The translations under genes were made by a program, and so were the position numbers. From the NCBI GenBank assembly GCA_964035795.1, contig OZ038321.1, positions 1,648,408 through 1,712,407 of the forward strand: 64,000 nucleotides of DNA, in the 5' to 3' direction. Positions 1 through 15,886 of this stretch are shown piece by piece. A model generated the notes under the pieces. It ran no database searches. It saw nothing but the letters and a program-made list of their open reading frames with translations, and had not been told where the DNA came from. This DNA is from Pterobdella sp. o SKG-2022 (taxonomy: Eukaryota; Annelida; Clitellata; Hirudinida; Piscicolidae). Every line of letters starts with the position of its first letter. The stretch's first letter is position 1.

Positions 1-67
1 TATTATCATCAATACAATTTTTATGATTTTTTCTCAGCACTAATTGTTTCTTGTTTACTTTTCACAG

Positions 68-1027
68 ATCAAGGATTTCCTCGTCACCAATACAATAACT
101 GCATCAGCAACCACCACCACTAATACTAATACTCTTAATAATAACAACAACAATAATAATATAAATAATAAAAATAACAACAAAAATAACAATAATACTA
201 ATAACAACAATAATAATAACAGTATTAATTCAAATAATGATAACAACAATAATAATAACAACAAAGACAATAATAATAACAATAATAATAATAAAACCAT
301 ATCAACCTCAAAACATTACTTTTCCTCCAAGAAGTCAAAGGTCAAGGTCAACAACCCCAGTATAAGGATGTTCTTCAGCAAGGAAAGCACTGTTATTGGT
401 TCTGTTCCGCCACGTGTTAATAATAATAATCATAATAATAACAATAATAATAAAAATCATAAAGATAATAATAAAAATAGCAAAAATATCAATAATAAAA
501 CAGATAATAAAGGCAATTATGAAAATACCAATAATAATAATTTTAATAATAAAAACATCAATAATATTAATGTAAATAATATCGACAAAAAAGATAACAA
601 TAGCAATAATGAAAATATAACTAACGTTAATAACAATAAAAATGATAATGATAAAACTAATAATAATAATAATAAGTGCACGCACACACGAATGCACCCG
701 CTGATGGGGAGGTGTAAGGGATGTGGAGAGGAGAGGTGTAATATTTGCTGGCAAGACATTTCCAAGAATGTGTGTTTAATATTATTATATTTTTTCAATA
801 TTATTATTGTCATTATTTTTTCTTTTTTTTTTAGAAAACACGTGTATTTACTATTATTATAGTTGTTATTATTATTGTTATTTAAGTTGTAAATTTTTAT
901 TTTTTTATATGTTTTCTCATCGTTTTTTATTTTTCCGCTTATTATTATTGTTTTTATTATTTTTCAGGGTAAATACTGTCCCAAGTGTGGAACCAGAGTC
1001 AAGAAATCCAACATCATCTATCATTGA
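68..1027 (+). CDS. C-terminal two exons of an unidentified Asn-rich zinc-ribbon protein (partial, 5' end outside window)
   Basis: Two exons join in frame: 68-769 (acceptor cacag, donor gtgtgt) and 968-1027 (acceptor ttttcag), ending in TGA. The first exon encodes long Asn/Lys tracts made of AAT and AAC repeats, interrupted by a conserved-looking segment (about 310-420) containing NPSIRMFF. The end of exon 1 has HPLMGRCKGCGEERCNICWQD, shown here only as the motif CKGC plus CNIC, and exon 2 adds GKYCPKCGTRVKK, so the C-terminus carries several CxxC pairs typical of a zinc ribbon or treble-clef fold. NPSIRMFF fits the spacing of a PCNA-interacting (PIP) box except for Asn in place of Gln; this is inference only. 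I do not recognise the family. The Asn tracts may be microsatellite expansion inside coding sequence rather than a functional domain. The upstream exons are missing. Confidence 0.6.
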
Positions 1028-3872
1028 TTCATTATTTTTATTATTATTTCATTATTTATTTTAGTTTTTATTACTGTTATTACTTTTATAGTATTTTTAT
1101 TTTTATCAATTTTTTTTCATTTTTTTTTTCATTATTATTTTTTTTATTTATTTATTTATTTATTACCATTATAGTTATTAGTTATATATGTGGTAATACC
1201 TTGAAGAAAGAAGCTCTTGAAACAAATTTCTCAACTGTTTTTTTTTCAAAAAAAAATATATTTTTGTTAGGAATCCATGTTTTTAAAATAATTTTATTTA
1301 TTTTAATCCCAAATAAAATTAAATTTTGTAATTTTGTGGGTCTGAATTATTATAAGGCCACTAAACCATCAGTTAAGGAAAATTCTCAATACTAGATAGA
1401 TTATACTGCTATACATGTCCCAGTAACTGGGTTGACAGCAGTCGACCTAGATAATTGATACTATCATAGAGTAATTTATAAAAAAGGCCATTTGTTTGGG
1501 ACAAATCCTCATAGACTGCCAGCACTAAATAGCCCTAGTATCTAAATACATTTTAACACAAACCATGTATAATCTGGCTGGTGATTATCAATATAAAAAG
1601 TTTAAGTACGGGTCAAGCATTTTTATGCATAAGTATACTGCAGACTATTAAACTTAAGCAATTTTTTTTTAAATGTATAATATATTATCAGAGTTTTCTT
1701 AAGCTATCACTTTTGTCAAAAGAACTAGTTTTCGATTCATATGTTATCCAAATTATAGTTATATTTCTTCCGCTAATGTTTTATGATAAAGGTAAAATTA
1801 TAGCTGAATTCTTTATCAATAAATTTACTAAAGTTCTTCCATAAATCGACGTAACATTTTTAGAAAATATTTAGAGACATCATGTATCAGTGTTAATTTT
1901 TTTTATAACTCCAAGTAACAGAATATCACCTTTTTTATAGTTATATTTGGAATTTTTTTATTAAAATATTTAAATCAATATAATACAATAAAATTTTGCT
2001 ACGCTTTGCGTTTTTCATTCTTCTTCCAGATGTTGATACGATAAAAGGCGCCAAAGTAAAATTTTCAAACCACTGAGGTATAAAATTTTTAATAAAAGTT
2101 GTACCACCTCAACTATTTCCAAGTTCTTTGCTCAATTTTGTTTCGATGACGTCAAGGCAATAACATTAACAACAAATTCTAAGGGAGAATATTATGAATA
2201 AAATAAAAACTCGATAAAAAAAATATCATTAAAGCTATATAAAGTTTGAAAAAAAATTTTTTTTAATGTATACACGCATGTCCCAACCCTGTGACCCTAA
2301 TAATAGCAACAAAAACCAAATGAACTGAAAGTAATCCAAATGGTCTACACGTAAAAGCGTCTACAGAAAGAAAAATTAGAAGTTGAAAAAATTTTTTTTT
2401 TTGTTTAAAAAAAACCATTCTTACACCCTCGACTATTTTTAGGTACCCATGTCATAAGTGTACCATCCGATGCCTGTCTACCTGAATGATTTGGCTCTGT
2501 ATCAGATAACGTATGTTTGCTTTGTTATTAATTTTAGGTTGATTATATATTAGTTTCAATTCATTATTATTCTTGAAATCGCTCGTAATACTGCCCTAAA
2601 ACCGAAGTTTCTTCGGTGACAACATAGGTTTGAGCAAGATTCCCAACTAAAACTGTTTCTATATAATTAGGGCCTGTTACGCCCACTGATGCATAGGGCA
2701 GCATCAAAAACTTTCCACGTTTTGAGCCAGCTTGAGAAGGGTGCCCAAGTGTGCCTCATTTTTTTTATCTCTGTTCGACACCATGTTTTTTTTTGGCAGT
2801 CTCTGTTTTCATTCTCTGATATCCAAATTAAAAGCTAATCTAACTATGGAACCTTTTCTTTTTTCGCAAATATGACCAATCCAGCGAAATGTTTAACTCA
2901 TAAATTTTAAAATACCCAAAAGTTTCTCAATGAAAAAATAAACAAAAAAAATCATTGGATTTTTTATATTTCTCTTTTATTCCCCTATTCATGTTTTTTT
3001 CTAAAAACTGGCTTCAAATCATTAAAATTAAACTATGAGTTACAGATGCAGAAAAAATTTAAAAAAAATAAAAAAAATTTTTTAAATTAGTAGAAAAGTA
3101 GAAATATATAATTTTGTGCATCAAAACCAACGGAAAGTAAATTTGATGAATTAAAAATTGAAATAGTTGATTCGGGTTGAAACTGTTGACATAATTATAA
3201 ATTTTGTAGCCAAAGATACAAAACAATAAAAAATTATTAATTTCACTAACTACATAAATTATAATTAATAATTATAAATATATGTGATCTTTAGTTTAAA
3301 CGGCCATAGAAATTACGCATGTCAAATTGGAAATATTTCTTTACGCCATATTGGTTCGAGCCTTGTGCGCTGGGAATCTTGTCCATAAGTCTTTTTATCG
3401 TATAATGTTATATGGTAAGAACTTTTAAAATTTTAACATTTCTGTATTTTTTTATTCTTAAAGGTTAAATTTTTATCTTTGTCATGATGAAATACGCATG
3501 CGTTACAAGTCGAGGCAATTTAAAATTTTTAACTAATTTTCAGCGGTTTTTGTATTTAGAACTTTTATTTTGTTTGTTACGTAAAATACGTAGTAACTAG
3601 TTGCTTTTGAATATAAATTCTAAACGTTGATATTTTCAAAAAGCAGATGTTTAATGAAATTATTATTTAATCAAACTAAAATTTTATAAAAATTTTTTTA
3701 GGTTTGCCAAGTTTGAGAGATCCATCTGATAGCGCATACCACTTAGATTGGAAGCACTTTGAAGAAAGGTTTATGATTTGCGTTGGAAACATACACCCTG
3801 ACTTAGTTACTAGAAGATCCATTAGACGGAGTAGACACAAAGACAATTTTACAAGGATACAAACCCGCAATC
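1028..3872. other. Intergenic stretch before eIF5, no gene seen
   Basis: AT-rich sequence with TTA/TTTA runs near the left end. It includes one dispersed repeat copy (about 1395-1470) and a possible 5' UTR exon of eIF5 starting near 3702 after a ttttttag acceptor. The short open frames here (1581-1844, 3704-3889) have no recognisable protein features. Confidence 0.5.
1395..1470 (+). repeat. Dispersed repeat copy, inverted relative to the copy at 44775-44850
   Basis: The segment contains ACATGTCCCAGTAACTGGG followed by TTGACAGCAGTCGAC. The reverse complement of this block occurs at 44775-44850, with CCCAGTTACTGGGACATGT. The similarity covers about 60-70 bp with scattered differences, indicating an old interspersed element. 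Its centre, CCCAGTAACTGGG, is close to palindromic. I see no coding capacity. Confidence 0.6.
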
Positions 3873-6800
3873 ATGTCTGGCAACGTTAACGTCAATCGAA
3901 ATGTCACAGACATTTTTTATAGGTACAAGATGCCTAAACTTATTGCCAAGGTTAACACGTTGTTTCAAACAATTTTTTATTTTTGCTTTATTGATGTGGT
4001 TTAAATTAAGCTCAAATGATACAATATGTTTATTATCATCAGAAATTGATAATAATTTTTTATAAATCCAAACTATATTTTTAAATGGCTTTCAATCCCC
4101 TTTCTTTCAAACTTCCATTTATAATTCAAACAAAAGCATACAAAAAACTTTTTAAAGACCAAACTATCATTTTAAAGTTCCTAACTCAATATTTTTTTCA
4201 CATATGTTAAAAAAATTACAAACCAACGTGCAGGTGGAAGGAAAAGGAAATGGGATAAAGACAGTGATTGTAAATATGTCAGAAATAGCAAAATCTTTAT
4301 CTAGACCACCAACATGTCAGTTTTAATAACAGCTTCAACACTATATATATATAGAGATACTATCAAATAATGTCATACATTTTTCAATGTCTAATGCACC
4401 CCATTAACTTTGCTGTGTTATATACCATCCAAAAGCTTTGATTAAAATCTTAACTATGCTGGTTTTTATCATCATTGCCATATCACATTTCTTCCCTTCC
4501 ATCGGGGTTTGCTCATGATGATACTTCATCAATGATAATATATTTCAATTGATCTGTTATCAACGTTATAATCTATTTTAATTGTTCGCTATCAATCTTG
4601 AAATAATTAGTTTATCATGCATTACAACCTCATTTTGTTTTACTTTACACTCCCCACTTTACCTACCAACCCAAATTATAATCAGTATTTTCACCATTAT
4701 AATCATCATTTAATAAATTTATAATTGATGATGATGATGATGAATCCCAATCAAATTAATTACCATGGCCACCATCAGACCCAACTAAATATTTTGGATG
4801 TGAGTTGGGGGCACAGACACAATTTGATCAATCTCACGACCGCTACATCGTCAACGGCTCGCATGAGGCTTCCAAACTGCAAGACCTCTTGGATGGCTTC
4901 ATAAAGAAGTTTGTCCTCTGCCCCGAGTGCGAGAATCCTGAGACAAACCTTGTATGTTGGAGTTTGTTCATTTCATGTATTTCATTATCATCACAGCTTC
5001 TAGTGTCATCATCACTCCCATCATCATTTTTATAGTGTTTAATGTCAATTTTTTAAACTCACTGCTACATCATTGATTTGTATTGATTTACTTGGGTGCT
5101 TTTGCCGCCATATGTTCCTTGAGATCTTTCAACTTTGAAAATTTAATCACTTATTTTCTTAGAGATTTCTCAACATATTTTCAAGAACCAATTTTTCAAA
5201 TTTTTATCCACGCTATGAGATTTTTGATATATATATATTTATTTATTTATATTTATATACGTATATTTATGAGAGAATTTCAGTACATTTATCCAACATC
5301 TTATACCTTATCAAACAAACCAACTAAACAACTAAGCCTTTCTATCTTCAATCAATCAAATCCTTTTTATAGCCCGTTTTCCTTTACCAAGGGTTGGACA
5401 TTATCTTCAATAAATATCATAACCTAGTTGTCTGATTTGGATGATTTTACATTCACCAATTATATCACCCCATCACATGACAACCACCAATCACCATTAT
5501 GGCTTAGTACAGGCATATTGACATAGAGTAAGATGTTACGTAATATATAGCCCCCACATATGTTATGTGATTGGAGTTCCCACATTTGGTGAGAAAAACT
5601 GCCTATATAAATAGATCAATTGTTATGAAGAATATTATCTAACCCAAACCAGCTATTTAAATAATTTCACCTTACCAATTGTTTTACCCACTTTCCATCC
5701 ATCCACACACACACATACATACAGAATGTCAACCAGAAGAAGCAGATGATATCACAGAATTGCATAGCGTGTGGCCACCAGACCAATGTAGACATGAGGC
5801 ACAAACTCACAACCTACATCCTCAAAAACCCCCCCGATCAGGTTGACTTCATCATCGTTGTTGTATCAGTATCATCACCGCCACCACCATCATTGTATCA
5901 GTACCATCATCACCATCAACATCGTTGTTGTATGAGTATCGATTGTAATGATAATAACAGGGTGACTGATGGTGATAAGTATAATATGGCTCATCAATTC
6001 GCCATCATCATTGTTTAAATTTTGCTAAGCTTTTGGCAAGCTGAAACTGCCTTATCAGACACTTGAGACTTTCAACTGCCAGGCATATATTAAAATATTT
6101 TAAGAAATATAATCTATTTGGATGGATGATGTAGTGTAGTATATGAGAATTTTAATACACAATAGAATACAAACATTTAATGTAATCTTTTAGAGATGTT
6201 GAATGTACCTTTTTTTGCTGTTAATTGATTTATAAATTAAAATAAGAAGTTTGTAGAATAAATTTATTCGCATCGAAGTGCTTCTCAACAAAGTCTTCTT
6301 TTTTTTTTGCATAATGCCAAAATGATGATCATGTGACTGTAGGGCTATCATTTGCAAGGAAATATTAAAATCAAAGGCCAAAAATATCAAAATTTTTCTG
6401 AAAAGGTGTCTTTCAGTCTACCCCACCCAATCAATGGTAGCACTTGATAATGTAAATTAGGCTCTTGAAACCCCAAAGAATATCTAATATGCAATATGTA
6501 TATTAATAATCACTTTATTTTCAGTGCTTTTTGTATACATCATACATATCTCAATCTTAATGCATTGATTGTATGATCCACCTTCATCTGTCTCACCTCT
6601 GTCCAGCATGATGTAATGGATGACTTGTTATATTGATTTTTCTTCACCTGTATCATGATGTAATCGAATTTCATATCGAGCTTTGGTAGTCATCATGTTG
6701 ACATCATGTTTTGTCATTAGTACCATCCATTTATGTGAATGAACTGTATATGTTGACTGCTGATAATGTAAGCTAGCCTTAGGGAAAAACTTTGTGTCAT

Positions 6801-9800
6801 TTAATAAATACTTTGTGTTTGTTGTCCTTACTTTTAATTAATTATCTCTGTTAAACCCCCATTGTAAAATTTATAAGCAGTAATGCTACCACCCACCCAT
6901 CTACATCTCACCAACACAGGACTCAACAACAGAGACCCCAAGCCGCAAGGAGAAGAAGGCGCAAAAGGGAAAGGGCAAGTCCGCATCGAAAGGTAAGGAC
7001 GTCACTGACAATGGCAATGGAGATGCTGACAACCAGGAGATCGATCTAAATGCCCTTCCCAAGGTGGCCAAGTTGTCAATTGCTACAATACCATGGGATT
7101 ATAAATGATAATATATCAAGCCATAATACACAAGGTCTGCAAACAGACGCCAATATTTCTGTAAAATAATTTTGTGACCCAGGAACTGCTGTAGTTTACG
7201 TCGCTATAAGATTCCCATAGATAAGTTATATGCAAATAAATTGGGTGCACTGCATGTGTTGCAGAGTTCAATTTGTGAGAATCTCAATCCAATGACTTGA
7301 ACCACTACTGGTTTATAAAAGTTTGTTATACTCAATACAACAAAGCACAACTATTAAAATGTTTGCAGCCATTAGAAACGATTGATACTCTTATCACTGC
7401 TCAAAACACTTGCAACCCCCACCCACAACATTCAAATAGATCAATAACATTGGCTCATTACTACTCCCGCCATTATGATGATAATGCTTACGTTTTATGA
7501 TAAAGCTATACTTATCAAAAATTATAGCTTTTATTTTAAATGTATGAATCCTCAATCGATGTTTTCAAAGTTTAATTGAACAATTACTCAAGTGTATTGA
7601 GGCTTACCAGACATTACCAAAGCATACGATGATAGCACCAGCATTTGTATTTATCACATGATAGTTTCATTTTTATATACTGCTATGATTATCATTGTAA
7701 TAGATTAAGCACTTACTCTTGCTCACCATCTTGTCACTACATGTTACCATCTCATTACCTCAAGTTATTATTCCCTTACTAAAAGTCATATCACCACCAC
7801 CACATAAATGACTCATTACTGTCTCCACTACCACACAAAAGGACACACCACTTCACCACACAACACCATCTCTCCATGCACCACCAGGCAGAAAATCAAC
7901 GAGGGGAAGATGATGAGGATGACTGGGGTGAGGACACTTCAGATGCAGCAGTAGAAGCAAGGTACAAGAACCTATCTGAGGCGGCCAAGACCCTCATGTT
8001 GACTGATGACCTCGAGAAGCCAGAGCAAGATCGCATCAACATCTTCTATGACTTTGTTAAGGTGTCTATTGCTTTTGTTATATTCTGTTTATGTTTCACC
8101 TTCATCTGTTATATTCCATTTACATTATGTCTTACCTTCATGTAAAAGAGACAAGACGTTAAACTAGTAATAATGATTGTGTGTTGTGTTGTGTTGTTTA
8201 TGATATAGCATAGAATATTTCAACTTGAAGCTCATAACATTTTGTCATGCACATATGTTTGCTCAACATTTCTGCATAACTAGCCTCACTGTGTTCAGGT
8301 AGGCACATCAATGCTTCATTGTTGAGCGGTTTGTTTCTAGCAACAATTACGTCATCATTGAACACATCTGCCAGTTTATTTACCTTCATCATCATCATTG
8401 CCATTATTATTATTCAATAAAATCTTTTTTCTGGCCATTTTTTCTTCACCAAGTAAAACTTATTAAAGGCAATCAATTGAGACACAATTTTTAGAGTAGA
8501 GAGATCCATTGAAACAGATTTAAACTGATGATGATGAAGGATGATTTTTTTATCCTATAAATAAAATGATAACCCCCACCACCACTTGAGCAGAAGAAGA
8601 AGGAGCGTGATGAGTTGTTGGGAAGGGAGAAGGAAGTGTTCATAGAGGCAGACAGGTTGGACATCAAGGACAAGGCACCCCTGGTGCTCGCTGAACTTCT
8701 CTTTGACAACAATGCCCTCCAACAAGTCAAACAGTACACCAACCTTCTCAAGAGGGTTAGCACTTCTTTTTGAAATTGTTATTGTTATTATTTTTTTGTT
8801 ATTTTATTATTGTTATTGTTAGTGGTAGCTTTATTATTAAGCATAAGGTGGCTTTTGTGTTCCCCAATTTTTGTTATTAGTTGATGTTGTATTAGTAATT
8901 AATAAGACTTACTTACATGCGGTATACAATCGATAACACAACCCCACCATCCCCCTCCATCCAACACAGTTTACATACGACAACCCACGAGCCCAGAAGT
9001 ATTTGTTAGTGGGTTTTGAGCAGTTGGTTGCTCTGTACCCAGATGTTCTTCTACCCAAGATCGCCCACCTCCTGAAGCAGCTGTATGAGGGAGACATTGT
9101 GGACGAAGACACCATCATTGAGTGGTACAATAAGGTGGGTGGAGGGAGACGTGTGTGTGTTTAAGGATGTGATATGTATGCAATCAATGTGGGAGGGGTA
9201 TGGCCAAGGATTTTGTATGTTTTAAAATAATGAATGATGTGTGCCTAAGAATCTGTATCATCATCATAGCGTGATTATCATTCCATCTCATGGGGTGTTT
9301 TGAACTAAAATGCCTTTTATTTTCATTATCTTATTAATTTCTTAATCGCTTATTCAATTTCAATTTAGCATTCCTCGTCAACGCAAATCTCGTCGCCATT
9401 AATCTAAACTACAACAACGTCATCATCATCCTTTCATTGTGGTCAGCCTATAACAACAATAACACCACACAGCCGGCCAAGAAGCGAGTATCAAAGGAGA
9501 CGTCAAAGGAGATAAGGACGAAGGCGGAGTTGTTTGTCAAGTGGTTGCAGGAGGCTGAAGAGGAGAGTACAGAGGAGGAGGAAGAGGCAGTCGAGGTTGA
9601 TCATATGGCTATCTGTATCCATCTATTTATCTGTTTATCTATATCTATAACTATCTAACTATGTCTTCATTTATATCTATCTATCTCTGTTCATCTTTCT
9701 CTTTCCATCTATCTATCTATCTACCTTTATATCTATTTGATCAATTCGGTTGATCCATTGTTATCGTCCTCGATTAAAATATAAGCCTAAAAAAGCTAGC

Positions 9801-10256
9801 TTATAAGTCTACAAACTTTATTTACTGAGAATTTATTTATTTATTCCCTTTAAATTGTTTTATGTAGTGAGAAGTTATCAGGATTCAACCATTTTGTAGA
9901 GCATTATTTTGTCCCATATCACTTCTGTTTTCAATTATTTATATGACTGTTCTGCTTCTTATCAACATTGGTTTCGTTTTTCATTATTATTTTTTTATCG
10001 GAATTGTATTTTTTTCCAGTAATTTTTTGTTATATTCTTCAAGAATAAGCTTTTTTTTACAGAGATTACTTTGAAAATCTAATATTCAATATATTCTCAG
10101 GTTTCGATTTTTCTTTTTGAACACATGTTATTTAAATGATTGACACCTACTTGGACAACAAAACATTATCACCAGGTTGTGTATACAAACGAGCCACAGG
10201 CGAAGGTGGTGGTGGAAGAGAAGGGGACTGATGACTTAAACATCGATGACATTTGA
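3873..10256 (+). CDS. EIF5: Eukaryotic translation initiation factor 5, complete, ten exons
   Basis: eIF5 is the GTPase-activating protein for eIF2 in the 43S/48S pre-initiation complex. Exons: 3873-3950, 4234-4315, 4779-4951, 5725-5841, 6920-7063, 7888-8061, 8594-8755, 8970-9134, 9473-9595, 10176-10256; total 432 aa, close to the usual 431 aa. The start MSGNVNVNR and [19 protein letters not shown] contain the conserved N-terminal GAP region with its Arg. A C4 zinc ribbon follows: CPEC in exon 3 and CIACG in exon 4. Exon 5 is the Lys-rich linker, exon 6 an acidic stretch, and exons 7-10 the C-terminal HEAT/W2 domain that binds eIF2-beta and eIF3c, ending in the acidic tail EEEEE with WLQEAEEE. 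All junctions are GT-AG and in phase. A poly(A) signal lies at 10332-10337. An upstream 5' UTR exon is possible near 3702-3872. Confidence 0.95.
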
Positions 10257-10331
10257 TTCCATTTTTATCTCTTGTAGGCTCTTCTTTTCTCCTAGAACCT
10301 CCCATTCTCAACATTTACCTCTTAGAGTTTA

Positions 10332-10337
10332 AATAAA
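10332..10337 (+). promoter_or_regulatory. AATAAA polyadenylation signal of eIF5
   Basis: Canonical AATAAA lies 76 bases after the eIF5 stop codon and before the convergent thymosin gene. No other signal lies closer. Confidence 0.7.
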
Positions 10338-10916
10338 ATGAAAGTCAATTGACTGCATTGTGCTTAATTATTATTATCGACATCAATATTTAATTATTTA
10401 AAATAATTAGTTATTATCGGCATAAATAAGTAATTTATTATTTATAATAATTTATTATTATCAATAATATGTAATTTATTTTGGTGAATGGCGCATGTCG
10501 TATAGAAAGCTGAAAGCTGAATCAGTCATTGTTGTATGTTAAGATTTATGGTATTAAACGCAATGCTTCAATGTAAAGTAGATTAGCTTCCGAGATGCTA
10601 GCGATATTGTTGTTGATTGCCTTGATTGACTGGTACTTTAATAAAATCATTTGAACCAGTTTTTAATTACTTATTGCCAATAAAGGTGTAATAAAAGCTA
10701 AAAAAGTCTGTTTAACTTTCGTTGCTATGTTACATGATGTATAACAATTATTTAAGATAGAAACTGGTATTTCATGAAAAATGTTATTGAACCTATTTTT
10801 TGTAAATTCAAAAAATATTTTCGAGAATTTTTAGATATATGACAGCACATTTTTACATTTTATATTTGGAAATATTCGTAATGTTTCGTAAGAATTGTCC
10901 GTTTCACGTGATGTCT

Positions 10917-12551
<1,635 letters not shown>

Positions 12552-13379
12552 TTTCTTTGATTTTTTTTTCAATCCTGTGGGTTTATTATTCCTAATTTTG
12601 ATTTTACGTATGTTGTGTTCTTGTGAGTTCAAAAACAATGATTTGAAAAAACAAACGTTTTAATGTTTAAAAATTAAATTCAATGAAATTAAAAATGATA
12701 ATATTGCTAATAATACCATTGATAAGAATAATGATAATAATAATAATAGAAATAATAATGACAATAACAATATTAATAATCATAATAATAACAACAACAA
12801 TAATAATATTAATAATCATAATAATAACAATAATAATATTAATAATCATCACCGTCATCTGGTTTATGAAAAAAATACATAATAATATATAATAGAAAGA
12901 ATAAGAATAACAAAGATATACAAACTTTATTATAGAGGCATTCAACCCAAACAGTGTATATGTAAGATTTCTCACTAGTTTAGTATGATAAATATGCCAA
13001 TTATTATTAATAATTTAAATAATTAACTATATTATAATATTAAGAACAATTTATATAGCGCTGAGAAGAGGAAATAAAAAATATATATTATTATAACCTT
13101 AATAATAAAAGAATTTTCTCATTTTTTTTTATATTTGAAAATTCATTCATAGTTTGTTACATTAGCTGTTATTGTTACCATGTCTTTTTATAGACTACTG
13201 TTCAAAAGAAAAATAAATATGAATCATTGCTTGAAGGAATTTTTGATATATTTAAATATATTTCGACTGGTGTAACTTGAGAAAATTCAAAAAAATAAAA
13301 TATATATAGAATTGTAAAATGCCTGAATTTTTGTTTGACTACTGGCCTTGTTTATATGATTTTAAGGAATAATACAATA

Positions 13380-15323
13380 ATAATTATGAATAATAATTTT
13401 TTTCTAAAAATACTCTGAAATTAAAAATAATAATAATACAAAATGAAAAAACATTAATCGTAATAAAAATATAATGCTAGTAATAACAATGGTAATTAAA
13501 GATAATAATAATATATGAATAATAAAATAACAATAAAAACAATAGTTATAATAATGATAATAATAATATTAATAACAGTAATAATAATAGTTAATAATAA
13601 TGATAATAATAACGAATAATAAGAATAAGAAAGAACACCGACCTGGAATAGATGCGATGATTCGACGCTGGGAAACTGTTTATATACAGATCTGCTTGCA
13701 GCTGCTAGCCATCTTTTGCATAATTAAAACTGAAGAACGAAAAAAAAATTTAGTTAAAAATCCAATGAAGCGCTAGATTATTATTTAAATTTTTTAAAAG
13801 TGAAGTTAAATGAGGTGTTTTGTGTTTAATTTATGCGTTGGGATATAAATAGACCTTTTGTGAATAATTGATTGCCTGATGACTCACATCTTGTTCATTG
13901 TCTACGCCCTGTCTACTCATCGTATCAAGATTATCATATGAATGTATCCAGGAAGTTATGGATATTTAGAATTTTTGGTTCTTTTTGTGAATCAGTGTTG
14001 TACCAGAGACATTGGAGTTAGTGGTAGTTATATGAAATTGTGATTATTGATGATGATGAAGATGGTGATGATGATTATGTCGAGGATGAAGATGATGATG
14101 ATGGTGATGACGAGAATGAAGATGAAGATCATGATGATGACTTTATCACAGTATTAACTATTTCAAATTGTAAATATCAAAGTATCAATTATTTGAAATT
14201 GTTAACCTTATTGTGAAAATCATTCGAACCTCTTGTAGCTGCTGTGAAAGTTACTTGAGATTATCAATGTTTCATATAATAAATATATATATATTATTTA
14301 TAAGAAAGAATATTATAATTTGAATTTTTCAAAACTATGATTATTTTTTTATTTTTTTGTATTTATTATTATTATTTTTATTATTGTATTTATTATAATT
14401 ATGATTGTATGTATTATTGTTATTTTTATGACTATTCTCATCTTTATTATAATAAAAATATTTTTTCGAGGTATTGGATAATAATATTTTAAAATATTTT
14501 GTGATACTATTTTTGAAGTTTATTAATAGCGTGAAATTTGATGATCAAAATTATCTTTTTATTAAATTTATCTAGCGTACTGTTTGTTATCTTGTTTATT
14601 TTATCATCTGCATCCTGATGCTAATTGCTCATAATTGCATCCTTTACGCTTTAAATAACCGGTAAATAAAGGACATGCTTGAAATTATCAAATTTTTAAA
14701 GAATGATACGTCACAGAAATGGTTGCATATTTGGTGGATAATGGGACTTGAATGATGAAAAAGTTATTTAGAAGGAAATATTCATTGGAGAAGATAAACT
14801 ATGGAGAAGAATTTTCATGAAAAAAAGCAAACTGAAGTAAAAATGAATTTTTGAAATATATATTTTATTTTATACAAAACTTATAACAATTTATTAATAG
14901 AATATAAATTTCCAAAAGTTAATCGAGATGTGAAATCTTTTTCAAACATTATGTTACGTAAAAATATTGCAAAGACTGTTTTTCTCTGTAAATAAAAATG
15001 CTGGGAGAATGCATAAAACAAGCAGAAGATGCACGAAAAAAAAATTTATTCAAAAAACTAATAAAAATAATAATAAATAGAAAAACAAAAATGAAAATGT
15101 TTTGTTTTATTTTTTATTGGTTATTTTTGTTTTTTTTATTATTGTAAAAATACAAAAAAAACTGAAAAAAATTAAACTGTATATGAAAATATTAGTAAAT
15201 AAAAAGAAAATATTGATAATTATTATAATAAAAATATTTGAATTTATAAAATAATAATAATAATATATAAATAATGAGAATAATAATAATAATGATAATG
15301 TTAATAATGATTATGATGATAAA

Positions 15324-15378
<55 letters not shown>

Positions 15379-15640
15379 TTGAGAATCATAATATAATAAG
15401 ATTCTTACAATACTGTAGCATCCTGAATGTAATGATGATGATGGTGGTGATGATGATGATGATGATGGTGGCGATGATGGTGGTGATGATAATGATGGTA
15501 ATGATGGTGGTGATGATGATGATGATGGTGATTATGAGGGTGATGATGATGGTGATGATGGTGGTGATGATGATGATGGTAATGATGGTGGTTATGATGA
15601 TGATGATGCTGATGTTATCGATATGTTAAAGAAGTATCTC
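13380..15640. repeat. Microsatellite-rich intergenic region (ATA, GAT and TTA runs)
   Basis: The stretch contains (AAT/ATA)n around 13380-13620 and 15230-15380, GATGAT runs at 14045-14130, and a long (GATGATGGTGAT)-type array at 15432-15612. The apparent proteins made of Met/Val or Ile repeats are translations of these repeats. No gene is visible. Confidence 0.8.
13679..13686 (-). promoter_or_regulatory. Probable TATA box of the beta-thymosin gene
   Basis: On the minus strand TATATAAA is embedded in CTGTATATAAACAG. It is followed about 36 bases later by TTCCAG with a GTCGGT donor at 13643-13642. This would give a very short 5' UTR exon spliced to the coding exon at 12551. The position relative to the gene and the GC-richer surroundings (13640-13720) support a promoter; the transcription start is inferred. 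Confidence 0.45.
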
Positions 15641-15728
15641 AGAGTTGGGCTTATTTTCTGAAAAAGAATGTTTTGATTTGAATGGTACAGCACCGACATG
15701 AGTTGACGTAACAATGCCCACACACATA

Positions 15729-15886
<158 letters not shown>

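Noticed and set aside
55..813. Leu- and Ile-rich minus-strand frames opposite the Asn-rich exon
   Set aside because: They are antisense readings of AAT/AAC repeats; splice sites and the zinc-ribbon support the plus strand.
3704..3889. 61-codon frame ahead of eIF5
   Set aside because: It overlaps the eIF5 start codon in another frame and has no recognisable protein; more likely 5' UTR.
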